Shown piece after piece: positions 11,415 through 22,799 of a DNA stretch of 64,000 bases. The notes under the pieces are model-generated. The model was not told where the DNA came from, ran no database searches, and saw nothing but the letters and a program-made list of their open reading frames with translations. The stretch's first letter is position 1; the number at the start of each line of letters is the position of its first letter. Both the position numbers and the translations under genes were made by a program. Source of the DNA: Paramacrobiotus metropolitanus (lineage: Eukaryota; Tardigrada; Eutardigrada; Parachela; Macrobiotidae); the NCBI RefSeq assembly GCF_019649055.1, contig NW_026570453.1, forward strand, positions 1 through 64,000, in the 5' to 3' direction.

Positions 11415-14354
11415 TTAGAGCATTCCTTTCACCACTTCAAACAGGTTTAAGACAGCGGCTGCCAGCTGCGGGTATTGATTAGGTGGTTCTGCAATCAAAA
11501 CAAAATTTAGTTTGCAGTGCAGATTGAAAAACGCAATACTCTGAAGCTGCCCGTATTTTAGCGGTTACGCGCGCCAACGTTCTCAACACCAGCTTTCATG
11601 CTGCCATGCGCTACATAAGGTGTCTTCCAAAGATTCAGGAGTTTTCTGTTTGTGAAATGCAGCAGTGTATAGAATGAAGATTCACATACTCAAAACGTTC
11701 AAGCTAAACTGCGGGCAAAATCCAGTTACAGTTTTCTCAGTTTATTGATGCACGTACTTATAGCATCGCATTCTGGTTTAATTCCACGATAGCCACATTT
11801 TGGTTCATTAGGAGGCGGGCTATCACGGTTGTACCACACAATTTGGCGGGTGCTGTTATCCACTGGGTCACGAGAGGGTTCCACGATTTTGCGCTTGGCA
11901 GAATATTCCATAACTGGCTAGAAGCAGATCGAAGACAAATAGCAATCTGAGGTTAGCAGTTCGCAAACGTAGAAGTAGTAATTCGTAAAATTTGTCAATT
12001 ATTATGCATAGTAATGATGAAAGCGATAGAAAAATACAGTCACCCGATGCGTTACCTCAGTTTTCTGCATAATTTAATCAAGTTCAGTGGTGAATATGCA
12101 GCTTAAGTAATGGTTCTGTTATTAGAACACTGATTAATTTACCAAAAACATGCCGGTTTCGGCATCTAACTGGTTCAGTGTCCAGTCCGTCTCGCGATCG
12201 CCGTTAGCGCTAATGGTAATGTCTTGGCCTAAAATGGTGTACGTGCGGTTCCACATCAGTTTGCTCATTGAATACGCATCATGAGGATTTCCTCCAGCCG
12301 CGATAGTGTGGTTTACCACCTAGAGTAGAAGTCATAAGTTCAATTCAGACGAAAATGTACAACATAGTAGCCCACAAAAATCAGCAATTTTGTTCTGTGT
12401 CGTAACTGTTGCAGTCAAACTCCACTACACGAATTGAACCCTGGACTGTTAACCGACTGGCTAGAGCAGTTTACTGATCATTACCTTGGCGTAAATGGCG
12501 AGGGCGTAATAGTACGCCATGGCAAATTGGTTGACCTTCCATAAAATAAAACAGAAGGGGTTACGGTGTTACCAAGTGTTCGCTTAAATTCGTTTTGATT
12601 AACAATGTATTAAAGGGTACGAGCGCTGGGTTTTATTGGATTTGGTTACACTTACTTCCTCTCCAGTGGCATACGTGTAGTCGAAGCTGCTTTGCGACCG
12701 TCGCTTTATTTCGTCTCTAACATTGCGGTACTCAGGCGTGGCATACGGTTTGCGTAGAGATAATACGAAGAGTGAACGAAATGCGGTACGGACATCCTGG
12801 CAAGCAAACCAAAACGAAAAACGAAACAAGCTTGAATACAGCAAGACTTTTTAACAGAGAGGTTAAAGAACAAGAACAATATGGGAAATCCACAACTTTA
12901 TTGATCTGGTTTTGGAAATCGTTCTTACCGCATCACGCTTATCGCTGTCTCCAGTATCCGAAGGAATACTACCGAAAAATTTTTTGCTTGGATAAGGTTC
13001 AAATGCGAAATAGACCTGCAATTAAACGAAAACTCAAACTTTTGAGCTCACCACGAACACTACTCTTTTAAGTTTGTTTAAACCCGTTTTACATAAAGGC
13101 AGAAATTACACTATAAAATATACAAAAAACACACAAAGAATTGTTCGCTAAAAAAGGTCTTCACAGGCAGTAGCTGCTGAATTCTTCTGGACGCAATAAA
13201 GGACTCCCGGCTTAGATGCTGCTGGATTTGTAATGAAAAGTTAGTACTTCAGATATGCAAGGACGAAACGCGTTGCAGAACTAATCCTAATTTATTTTGC
13301 TAACTGCCCCAGCTTGGCTGAGTGAGCAGGGCTGCAACTCACATAATCGCCCTCCGTCATCTTCTTATCAAACGCTGCCAGCTGAAAATACACCACAAAA
13401 TCTTTATGGTATGTGTAATAATTCACACTCGTGTAGACGATACCGGCACCAAGGTTACACGGTTTACCATGATCGGACGAATCCGGTCGCCATGGGCAAT
13501 GATGATGACAACTGCAAAACATTCTTGTTTACCGTTAAGGAAGAAGGGAAAATTTCGTATCCCAGTCAAAAGAAGAATAGGTAAAAACCGCATTCTTTAT
13601 TAGGAAAGGAGCAGAACAACCCTCGTGGATTTCCACGAATGAAAATTTGGAAGCCCAGGGGCACTAACCGTTAATAATTTGTTGATATAAGTGAACATAC
13701 GTAATTGTCGTATTATAGGTGAATAATAATATTAAGACGAAAAGCACGGGCTAACCGCCAGACACACATTTTTTCACGCACCTCGAGTAATCGCTTTTAT
13801 CTCTTCCAAATAAAACTTGACATTTTGCTCGTCTGTAGCATTTACGTAGAACCGGCTGGCGCTGGCGTTATACTGCAGACGAAGAGTATCGAATACGCCT
13901 GTACACGTTGACACATATAAACCCAAATTATCATTGGCATCATCACATAAGTCCGGTTCAAAATAGACCGGAAATTTAGGAAATCCTAGCAATTGTGAGA
14001 ATTCTGCAAAAGCTGAGTAACGCACGAGATAAGATAAGCGCTCATAACTGGTCCATATTGCGATGATGTGTCTTTTGCACGTTTGTATCCACGCCCCAAA
14101 TATTCATAAATGTTGCTCTAGAAAAAGCTACTCGAGAGTAGCATATTCGAGCGTCAAAGGCGCCAAAGTTGATAATTTTCTCAGACAACAAAAGCACGCA
14201 CCAAACTAGAAGTGAAACGCAGTCTACGTAAACTGTATTCTGGTGTACTTACTTTCTTATAGAAATTAATTACGATCATTAATACTCTCACTCACTCTCA
14301 CTGGATTCTTTACTACTGCCAAAAATTGCTGCTTACAATTATCTAATTACTGCC

Positions 14355-16064
14355 ATGCCTCCTAAACCAGCAACAGTATCGCAACCAGCTCGCAAGAAGG
14401 GCAGAGCGACTGCCGCACAAACCCCACGCATCATCCCAGCTCCGCTTCTCACTTCTGCCCAGTCTGCTCTCCAAGTCTCCGCTTCACCGGCGCTGCCAGA
14501 TAATCCTGCCGCTCGATCAGATGATGCCGGTGTGCGCGCTTATGAGAGATGGTCAAGGGAGGAGGAGAGAGCATTGGTGGACTGGCTTACTGATTTGACC
14601 AACTATGAAAGATGGAAATCAGCTGGACAGGCTGCTGGCCCGGAGAATGCGACAAAGAAGACCGGCGGAGAAACCAAGATAGCTGTAGCACATGCCATCT
14701 CCTTACATATTTCTACGGCCTGTAAGAAGGAGCGGATCGATGGCCAAAAACTCAAGCTAAAGATAATGGTTCGAGCAAAGATACAAAGCGGCAAACGACT
14801 GGTTAAACAACACCGGCGCAGGCATCGAGCCAGACCTGGATCGCGCAGGAAGGCTGCAGTCGAACAAAATTAAAGGTAAATAAACAAACGCAAAGAACTT
14901 ATTTTAAAAAGGTTTAAAATTTAAAAAATGAAAGTTTCTCCTGAATTCGTGCTTATTATTGTCTGACTTATTGTTGCAACACACTTTTCATCTTTTTAAC
15001 AACTTTACAATGTCATCACTTTAAAATTTGTTTCTGCTATAGCAGACAGTTTAAACTAACCATGAAACTGGGAAATGAAGCAAAATGAATGAAATTTAAA
15101 TTTTAAAAAAATTGTTTTTTATTAACTTTTTAACGTTTTTTGTTGATGGCACCAAATGTGTTGTTAGTGCTGTTAACTATTGCAGTGTTCATTAATGGTC
15201 GTTGACACTGCGGATTAAACATTTTATTATTGTACATAGCATGATAGTACATACTATAGTACATGCAGGAAGGCGTAGTACTTCAGGTATACAGTATACT
15301 GTATAGTTATGTAAATAATACACAGTATGCATGCAGAACATGTAAAGAATAAAGAATTTAAATGAATACGTACATGCAAAATTAAATCATACATTCATAT
15401 GCGCACCATTTGCAATAGCATGTATAATTGCAGATGTTCTAATCAAGATGTTCCCTTATTTTTACGATCTCGACCCGGTCTTCAGCCTTCGCGCATCGTT
15501 TCAGCCGCCGTATGTAAAAGAGACAGGCGTGGAAGCTGCGAGCGCGCAAGAAATTATGTACCCTGGAGCAGATGGGACAGATGCTGACATCGATGATAGC
15601 GCCGACGCGGATCCACAAATGCCGCCGGCACAGCCATCGTCCAGCAGTAGTACTGCGACCAAACAGACTGCAAGCCCAGATGAAGATCACCGCAGCCATG
15701 CCGACAAGCGTCTGGAGGGCGACGCAAGTTCAGATTCCGACGGAGAAATTTCTGCCCGTCATATAAAAGAAATTAAGGGACGCAAAAGAAAACGTTGAAG
15801 AAACCACCATCTGCGAAAGCTACGATGTCGTTTTCGGAAACGCTTATGCATTTGGATAAGGGCCGATCGTCTCGGTTGGAGAAAAAAATGGAATCCACAA
15901 ACATGCGCGCCATGGAAAAATCTGCACTTGAACGAAAAAGGTTGGAGCTGCAGGAAAAACAACTGGAAGGAGAAGCGGAAGAACGAAAGATCCGGTTAAT
16001 TGAGGCAGAAAACAGACGTATGGAATTTCGACTAAGGTCAAGAGAAACTGGTTTGGATTTGTAA
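14355..16064 (+). pseudogene. Harbinger-type accessory Myb/SANT-like DNA-binding protein, broken
   Basis: The first segment (14355-14873) has a basic, Pro/Ala-rich start, then a Myb/SANT-like helix pattern (RWSREEERALVDWLTDL). A frame change near 14770 moves the natural continuation (LNNTGAGIEPDLDRAG) to another frame. An AT-rich stretch without coding potential, perhaps an intron, spans about 14880-15440. The second segment (15448-15798) is acidic and Ser-rich, ending in a basic RKRKR. A further frame change leads to 15795-16064, a charged coiled coil (ERKRLELQEKQLEGEAEERK). PIF/Harbinger elements need such a Myb-like partner to bring the transposase to DNA, and the convergent arrangement with the transposase fits that class. 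Confidence 0.6.
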
Positions 16065-16178
16065 GAATAAATGTGCTGTTTTAATTAAATGCCGAACAAC
16101 TGATTAATTATTTTCCACTTTTTTATTTCCATCAGCACTGCATCGCGGTTAGAAATTACACCTGCATACAAAATTATT

Positions 16179-17568
16179 TTATTCTGCCATACTAGTGAAA
16201 ACCGCGTTTTTCATTCCTTCCCTTTTCTGCGGCCCTTCTTCTGTTTCTGGAATTGAATCTGGTGCTTGGTTTCCCGGTTCGTTCGATGCTTCGTGTGGCA
16301 GCTGCCCCCACTGCATATCGTATGGATCGCTCATTTCGATACAAAAATTATGCAATACTACACAGGCGCGGAACCATAGAACAGCACGAGCGTGGTCATT
16401 TTGACAAGTAATTACATTTCTTAGTCCTTTCAAACACTGAAAACGATTTTTTAACATGCCGATACAGTGCTCTACACGTACTCTAGTCTTTGAATGCTGC
16501 TTGTTGAAGCGCCGGTTAGCCAAACTTTTGCGCTTTTCCGATTTCCGGTATGGCGGCAAAACTGTTGTGCTGATTGCGTAAGCGCTATCCGCCAAAATGT
16601 ACTAATCCTTTCTGAAATATTTGCGCGGGTTCCGGTACAGGTCAGTGCTCTTGTAAACACGGCTATCGTGAGCAGAGCCGGTGAAGCCACATGACGTATA
16701 AATAATTTGCTTTGGATAATCGCATACGATCATGGCAGATAAAGCGTACCGCTTCTTCCGGTTGAACCTCATCGTTTAAGGAAGGTTTCGCGGCAAGGGC
16801 AATGTCGGTACCGTCAACGAAGCCGATGCAGCTGGGAAAATGACACTTATCTTTAATTCGTTTCTTTATTATCCGTTTCTCCGCTGTGCTTGGCCACCGT
16901 ACCATATCCTTTTCTAAGGATACAATCGCAACAATAACACGCTTCGTAAACCAGTCAACAGTCCCTTCCGATATCCCAAATTTGCGAGCCACAGTTGCGA
17001 CAGCAGCGGTATTTCCGCATGAACCGAACCGGCACAGGGCTACTGCGAGTTGTTTGGCGACAAGTGCTTGGCAGTGATTGGACTTGCCTTTAAAAATTGG
17101 ATGGTCGATGATGCGGCCAAGTACGGCATCAAACGTTGCTCGCGACATCCGCATCTCCTGTCGAAACCGGCTTTCATCCAGGCTGAACAGAAGGTCGTCG
17201 TAGAAGGCGGTGTTCTTTGGTACAAACGACCTCGCAACATACCGTACATTATCCAGGTAGAAACGCAACATCAAAGGCGAAATTAAATCAGAAAATTCAT
17301 CATCGCTTCTGTCTTCACTATCGGAATCGCTGCTACTGTTATCAGAGTCTCCGGACTCACTACTACTATCATCAAAGTAATCCAAGTAGTCACGTAAAAT
17401 AATATGCTCAAGTAATTTGATGGCCGGAAGGTGTTCATTAACTCGCCGCGACATTTTTAAAATTAATTTTCTGCACTGTTGTTCTGCAGTAATAAGTCCA
17501 ATGCAAGCTGTGCCATCATTGAAAACAAAACTGCGCTTTCTCTTAACTGCACGATTTGCCGCTCTCAA
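16179..17568 (-). pseudogene. PIF/Harbinger-like DDE transposase, broken
   Basis: The N-terminal two thirds (17568-16663) carry an acidic Ser/Asp-rich segment, a helix-turn-helix-like stretch (ARKFGISEGTVDWFTKRV) and the first catalytic motif CIGFVDGTDIAL. A frame change near 16725 moves the next conserved block (GFTGSAHDSRVYK) to another frame, and a stop lies near 16600. The C-terminal part (16595-16179) gives ADSAYAIS and RVRVEHCIGMLKNRF, the second Asp and the catalytic Glu regions of DDE_Tnp_4 nucleases. No ATG opens the frame upstream of 17568; the likely start is the Met of MSRRVNEHLPAIK, about 39 codons in. The element is probably immobile unless rescued by other copies. Confidence 0.8.
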
Positions 17569-17572
17569 AATT

Positions 17573-18788
17573 GGGTACTACTAAAGTCTGTGACTGTGAC
17601 TGGGTGGGACTGGGTGGGACTGTGAGTCTATGTGACTGGGACCCTATGTGACTGTGACCGTCTGTGACTGTGCCACACTGGGCCTGGGAATGATTGGGAC
17701 TGTGACCTTTTGGGAATGGGGCTTGAGGTTGTAGCAATCCGCTAACCAACTGACAGGGCACTTCCGGTCAAATTTTTTAACTGGCTTTTTGTGTTAAAAG
17801 GCAGTACTTGCAAGCTTCTTCTGTAAGGCAGTACTTCGTAAGGCACACTTTTATCTTGCACACTTCCAAGAAAATTAGAATTACAGCAGATATTTTTAAA
17901 TTGAATGGTTCAGGAAAAGCGAAGCGTTGAAATCGGTGGCAGACTGCGCCGCGTGCTGGTTGAGTATTGGGTTTACTTTCCGAAAAACGTTAGTGTGATA
18001 GAATCATTTCACATATACGAAGACAAAGCAAAGAAGCCGAAAACAGGTGCGCTGTCTGGCTTCCAGTGTTTCCTTCAGTCGGTCTTTGAGACGCCTGCAT
18101 AGTTCGAATCCTTATCTCACAGAGCAAACGATAGGATCAAGACCAGATTAAACCTACGTGTGACAGCCTAGGAATTTGAAAGGCTTTTGTTTGTTGATGT
18201 TTGCTGCTTACGAATAATACCGCTCTGTACCCTAAAGTGGTAGGCAGACAGATAAGAACACAGCTGAGGGATACCGCATACTCTGTGTAGCGTCGTGATC
18301 GACGACTAAGTTCTCCCAAATAGGCTAAAATAATGTGTCGTGATACACACTTTGTATACATGTGTAGCTTGTATTTTTAGTTGACCAAGTGTGCAAGATA
18401 AATGAACTTCAAACCATTTAAAAAAGCGAAGGAGGGTCTGTTGAAGATAAAAAAATTATGATTAATGTTACTTCCTACTAATTTTCTTGGAAGTGTGCAA
18501 GATACGAGTAAAGTGTGCCTTACGAAGTACTGCCTTACAGAAGAAGCTTGCAAGTACTGCCTTTTAACACAAAAAGCCAGTTAAAAAATTTGACCGGAAG
18601 TGCCCTGTCAGTTGGTTAGCGGATTGCTACAACCTCAAGCCCCATTCCCAAAAGGTCACAGTCCCAATCATTCCCAGGCCCAGTGTGGCACAGTCACAGA
18701 CGGTCACAGTCACATAAGGTCCCAGTCACATAGACTCACAGTCCCACCCAGTCCCACCCAGTCACAGTCACAGACTTTAGTAATACCC
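17573..18788. mobile_element. 1.2-kb non-autonomous element with about 310-bp inverted arms
   Basis: Left arm 17573-17878 and right arm 18478-18788 are near-perfect reverse complements, beginning GGGTAYTACTAAAGTCTGTG. The outer part of each arm is a degenerate run of GTGACTG/GGGACTG units. The inner part holds a repeated GGCAGTACTT block. The 600-bp centre (17879-18477) has no recognisable gene. It resembles a foldback or long-TIR element. It lies directly beside the Harbinger transposase start and may have interrupted or captured that element. Confidence 0.8.
17602..17618 (+). other. G-quadruplex motif in transposon arm
   Basis: The sequence GGGTGGGACTGGGTGGG has four GGG tracts with loops of 1, 3 and 1 bases, a canonical G-quadruplex pattern. 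The reverse-complement copy lies at 18743-18759 in the other arm. Confidence 0.7.
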
Positions 18789-19903
18789 CTCAAAAGTGCC
18801 CGCTCGATGCAGATATGTGATGCATCATTGCCGTGCAGTTATTTGCTGTTTGTTAAGGTTCAAAGTGCGATTTTTTTAAGCGTGTGTCACAGATTTCGAT
18901 CGTTGAAGTCTTCGTGATTGAATCTTGAGCCTAACTATAGTATTCCCACGGTGCTGTAGCTGAAGTGATCTAATACTCTGTACAGGAACACATTCAGATT
19001 TTGATGAATATAGGGAGAGAAGTTGGTTAGTGTTGGATAACGCTTCTTGTTGGATAAACCATAATCTTCGAATGTGCTGGAAAGACATAAAGCTGTTTAA
19101 AGTGACTGCATATAAAACGCTAAAGACAACATGCTTTTTAAAGATGTTCCGAAAGAAGCTAAACTTTTACCGGTAACATTCTGCTGCTGCAGCCTACGGG
19201 TACTTACGTAGCTAACATCAGAGTATTCCATTCTGCAAAGGATTTAATTATTATTTGTCGTTCATAACCGTAAAGATTTCGTGCATACATATTTAGGTAT
19301 GCCGGTAAATAAATAAATGAGTGACGGAAAAACGGGCCAGTTGTACCGTACCGATTTTAAATACGAACTATTCTGCAAACTTTTAGTATCACTTTTTGCG
19401 ATTAGCTACGATTATTTGCCAACGGCTCCTTGCACTTACTTACCTCTAGCCAAAGAGGCTACAGAAGAAGCAGCTGTTCGGCATCCTATAACAAGAAATA
19501 ATCTATAAAAACTAATAGCGAAATTTATCCATCACATTTGATGCAGTAAGCATTTCCCTGTATTACCGGGGCCAAATATCCCCAGGACAGGATGTCCAAC
19601 CAAATTATGGTAATAATAGCGTGTGGCCCAGAATGTAGCTTTCTGGTCCATCCCGTCGCATGTTGTCACGTTGCGGTCATAGATCACGACTCTGGTTATA
19701 TTCATAACATCCTTGTAAGTCGCCAGATCTTCTTCTGCCTTGGCCATCACAGGAGCGACGAAGCTCAGACTGGTTGGGGTCTTGTCGCCCCACAGAGAAA
19801 ACTGCAATAACGCAACGTCCACGGTGGATGCCATTGCAGGCCTGACAACAGCATAAACCGAAAGAAACCGAAGAAAAGAAACTGTAAATATGGATGGATA
19901 CAT

Positions 19904-21130
19904 TGCGGGTGCACGTGACGAAATGATATACCGTAATTGCCACCTTAAAGTTTACTAAATGGTTGGAGTATACTTCATGATAAAAGTAGATAACTGTCCG
20001 CTTTTCGTGTGTTAGCTGACTGAATTTACAGTGACAACGGGAAACTAACGCGCCGCAAAGGAAATTAACAGAGAACGACTTTTTACAAAGTTTTGCTTAA
20101 TAACTGTGTGTGAAAATGGTTTACTGGTAGGCTAGACAGTCTCCTGATGACTTTTTTTAACGGCCCTTGACAGCGAAATTGGTATATGTAATTGGCTGGA
20201 GGATCTCTGCTAGTGTTATAGTCGAAACCGGTTTCCGCATAATCTTCAAAATTTTGTTAAATGCTTGATTGTTGCCTAATTGTTCTTGGTTATTAGTGGA
20301 ACGATGAGTGCATATCTTGTCTCACGTTTTTTTCTCGCGACCAGCAGGTTTGCGATCGCAGCGACCCAAAACAAGAAGAAAATAGAGAATCTGATGGCTC
20401 TATCAAGCACGCAACAAAACTAGTCGACATCTAACGGGTTTTGCCAATGTACTGCGGTCTTAGCGAGTACACGACGGCTTTTAGTGTATTCGTTATTTTT
20501 CTCGATTGTTTCGGCATATCGTAAAATGATGACAAACAGCTCCATCTCTGCCTTACGGTGTGAGATTATATTTTTTGTGTACTTACTAACTAAATAAACG
20601 ACTATTTATTTTTCTGTTTCCCGTTCGCTTTAAATAGTTGTGACACAGGCATTAACGCTTCCAAGATTCGTACTACTGTATGTTATCGCGCACTGACACA
20701 ATCATGATAATTGGTAGTCTTTTCAAAATAATGATAATTGGTAGTTTCTTTTCAAAATGATAATAATAATGATAATTGGTAGTCTTTTCAAAATAATGAT
20801 AATTGGTAGTTTCTTTTCAAAAAGACAGAGTGCAGTGTAAATGTTCTGTTGTGAAACTATGATTGGCAGCTTGGTGGAAAATCTACATCTGTCAGTCATT
20901 TCTGGACCGAGCGAAAGTTTATCGAGGCCACAGAAACCGCTCGTCAAGTGTGCTTATACATAATCATGACATTCTCAAAAGCGCCTGTTAAGTCGTACAC
21001 TGCGTTGCACGGGATACGTAGAAACAGCCGTCAAACTCTTCGAAAATTTTTTGCAGTTCTCGTTAAACTTAGCTAACAGCAGACATTTCGGGGAAAATTC
21101 ATGCATTGTGGAAACGTAAGAGCCGGTCAG
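19904..21130. other. Upstream spacer of the split receptor-like gene
   Basis: This stretch is homologous in patches to 10511-11414, for example GGGAAACTRACGCGC and the QEE segment near 20370. It should hold the promoter of the gene at 11415-19903. It contains a two-copy tandem repeat of roughly 60 bp at about 20709-20822 built on GATAATTGGTAGT and CTTTTCAAAA. I see no complete gene. Confidence 0.4.
20709..20822. repeat. Short AT-rich tandem repeat
   Basis: A composite unit containing GATAATTGGTAGT twice with CTTTTCAAAA spacers is repeated twice, separated by AATGATAATAATAATG. Confidence 0.75.
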
Positions 21131-21198
21131 TTAAACTCTCACCGCTTCAAATAAATCCAGGATAGCGGCTTCTAACTTTTGGAATTGGTCACGTTGCT
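21131..21198 (-). pseudogene. Orphan last exon of a further ANF-receptor-like paralog
   Basis: After an AG acceptor at 21199-21200, 68 nt encode QRDQFQKLEAAILDLFEAV ending in RV-stop. This matches the last exons at 2486-2398, 7213-7125 and the one ending at 11415 in length, phase and helix pattern (Q.L.AAV.NLF.AVK). No exon 11 or earlier exon is found to the right, where transposons begin at 21344. I infer the rest of the gene was removed by rearrangement. Confidence 0.75.
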
Positions 21199-21343
21199 CT
21201 GAAAAGCAAAGAAAAGTGCATCAATTTTAGCGTAAAGCTTTTCTGATGCAATATCTCGAATGCGCCTCATTCTGAACGGTTGCATAATAATTTTATGCCC
21301 ATACAAGGGGGCCGGGACAAGTTGGCACAGTTGCATAAAATAA

Positions 21344-21894
21344 AGGTGACCACTCCGTACACTTTCTTCACACCCCTTTTACTTACACACAACCTTTTGC
21401 AATTCCTTTCATTCCGTGCACAACCTTTTGCGCTACCTTTCATTCCGTACAACCTTAATTTTTTTTTAATTTTTCACAGCAGAGTTATTTCTGGAATAAA
21501 TAAAACGCGCAATCTCGACCGTTTTTTGATTTTGGAATAAAGCAACGTTTTTCACCTAATCTCCGCAAGATCTGCCCGTAACACTGTATATTCAATCTTC
21601 GCTTGCCACTTGAGTTATCTGTCGACGCTGTCATACACCAGGACGTCTTCGTCGGAACAGTCCCATGATGTTGCAAAAAGTAGTAATAGTTTTTTTTGTA
21701 GTTTTGCTTTTCTGTAGGGATATAGATTAAAAGTATTTAAGTGTAATATATATACTTAAATATATATATGAAAGTTTGGTAGTGCACCGAGTGAATGGTA
21801 GTGCACAAAAAGGTTGTGCACGGAATGAAAGGGAGTGCAAAAGGTTGTGTACGGAGTGAAAGGGTGTGAAAGGGTGTGTACGGAGTGATCACCT
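21344..21894. mobile_element. 551-bp inverted-repeat element (MITE) with 7-bp target duplication
   Basis: The ends are AGGTGACCACTCCGTACAC and GTGTACGGAGTGATCACCT, within arms of about 110 bp built from degenerate units such as CATTCCGTGCACAACCTTTTGC. Both sides are flanked by AAAATAA (21337-21343 and 21895-21901). The target-site length would fit a hAT-like mobiliser. No coding capacity is seen. Confidence 0.8.
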
Positions 21895-21901
21895 AAAATA
21901 A

Positions 21902-22307
21902 ATTAAAAAATAAATATGTATAGCAGATTTTGTTTCCCCTTTTGCACATTTTGGTATAACTTTTTATTGGTGATTCAATGGTTCAATGGTGTTGCCTAGA
22001 GCAGCTGAACGCCTAAACGCACTAGATAAAATAAAAGGAAGGAAACAGAAAGTGAGTGTTTAGATAAAAAGGTAGGAAGCGACCGTAAGAAATCCACGCT
22101 ATTACTTGATAATTATTAAACTTCTCGAGGTTTAAAATGTTTCTCGGATGAGTTTGATTTTTCTCAGTAAGCAATGGCGATTTTTGCACAAATAACTAAA
22201 TTAAAACTTTAGCTCCTGTTCTCTCTCTGTACTTCAGCTCTTTGCATCAAAATATAATTTTAAAGATGTCACAGACCAAGAACTATTACGGAACAGTTAA
22301 ATAAAAA
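21902..22307. other. AT-rich spacer
   Basis: No gene, repeat or structure was recognised between the inverted-repeat element and the retroelement remnant. Confidence 0.4.
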
Positions 22308-22533
22308 TTGTGGACTTCATTGGTAGAAGTAAACGAATTTCGTTGGCTGTCCCAACTTTGCCAGGCAGGGCCGTATGATTTCTACCTAGGTATCTGTACT
22401 GTATTATCCGACGTTCTGGACGCTTTGCCATGCACCTTTAAGCTAGGGCGTCTGCCAAAGCAGCCTCACCAACGCAAAAAGTATAGAATGAAAATTCATG
22501 AACTTAAGCCGTTTTACAATAAATCAAATCTAA
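22308..22533 (+). pseudogene. Possible retroelement integrase C-terminal remnant
   Basis: A plus-strand frame reads AGPYDFYLGICTVLSDVLDA and then YRMKIHELKPFYN, reminiscent of the GPY/F and VHV.RLKPF regions at the end of Ty3/Gypsy integrases. It is interrupted by the LTR at 22534. Its orientation is opposite to both neighbouring elements, so it would be a third, older element. The resemblance is short and may be chance. Confidence 0.3.
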
Positions 22534-22783
22534 TGATACATGGTGGTTTGCGTAAGCCTTTATTCCATGTATTGCTCAGCGGTAGAATGGTTATTAGCAC
22601 CAGTGAAAGTGGTGGACTTATATACCAAACGGTAAACAGGAGAATGACAATGCATGCATGTGATTACGCTTCTAGCGTTCTACACTTCTGACGCTTAAGG
22701 CGGTTTGGGGAAATGCATGATGTAAGAACTTTCACTGTAAACAAGGATCTGCTTAAGGGCATATCATTCATACTATCGTAACA
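22534..22783 (-). repeat. 3' LTR of Gypsy element 1
   Basis: 250 bp, TGTTACGATA...CATGTATCA on the minus strand. It has one extra T and one substitution against the 5' copy. Confidence 0.9.
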
Positions 22784-22798
22784 CTCTCCGTCTTTATT
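22784..22798 (-). other. Polypurine tract of Gypsy element 1
   Basis: The minus-strand sequence AATAAAGACGGAGAG lies immediately upstream of the 3' LTR, where plus-strand priming is expected. Confidence 0.7.
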
Positions 22799-22799
22799 T

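Larger units (their letters stand above)
13948..18940. mobile_element. About 5-kb transposon insertion inside exon 4 of a receptor-like gene
   Basis: The limits are set by where exon 4 homology stops and restarts. The edges read CTA|TAGTTAGGCTCAAG on one side and, entering from the other, TAA|GTCCGGTTCAAAA. That gives an imperfect short inverted repeat and a possible 3-bp target duplication (CTA/TTA), as expected for PIF/Harbinger elements, which use TWA sites. Inside are a Myb-like accessory gene, a DDE transposase gene in the opposite orientation, and a separate 1.2-kb element with long inverted arms. I do not know whether this was one event or two. Confidence 0.65.
11415..19903 (-). pseudogene. 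ANF-receptor-ectodomain-like paralog split by transposons
   Basis: This diverged paralog has the same 12-exon plan. Exon 1 is 19903-19567 (signal-like start, then VDVALLQFSLWGDKTPTSL), exon 2 19485-19444, and exon 3 a 25-nt exon near 19238-19214. Exon 4 starts at 19076 and breaks off at about 18941 after YSTVGI. It resumes at about 13947 with CDDANDNLGLYV and ends at a GT donor near 13782. The remaining exons run from 13515 to 11415: IIIIAHGDRIRPIM, AAFDKKMTEGDYV, a MWNRTYTILGQDI block followed by NGDRETDW, PKCGYRGIKPEC, and a last exon ending in VVKGML-stop. All downstream exons are open with conserved phase, so the inserted DNA appears to be the only major lesion and the disruption looks recent. 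Confidence 0.85.

Noticed and set aside
1-21198. Membrane-bound receptor guanylate cyclase genes
   Set aside because: No membrane helix, kinase-homology or cyclase exon could be found on the coding strand before the conserved stop codons.
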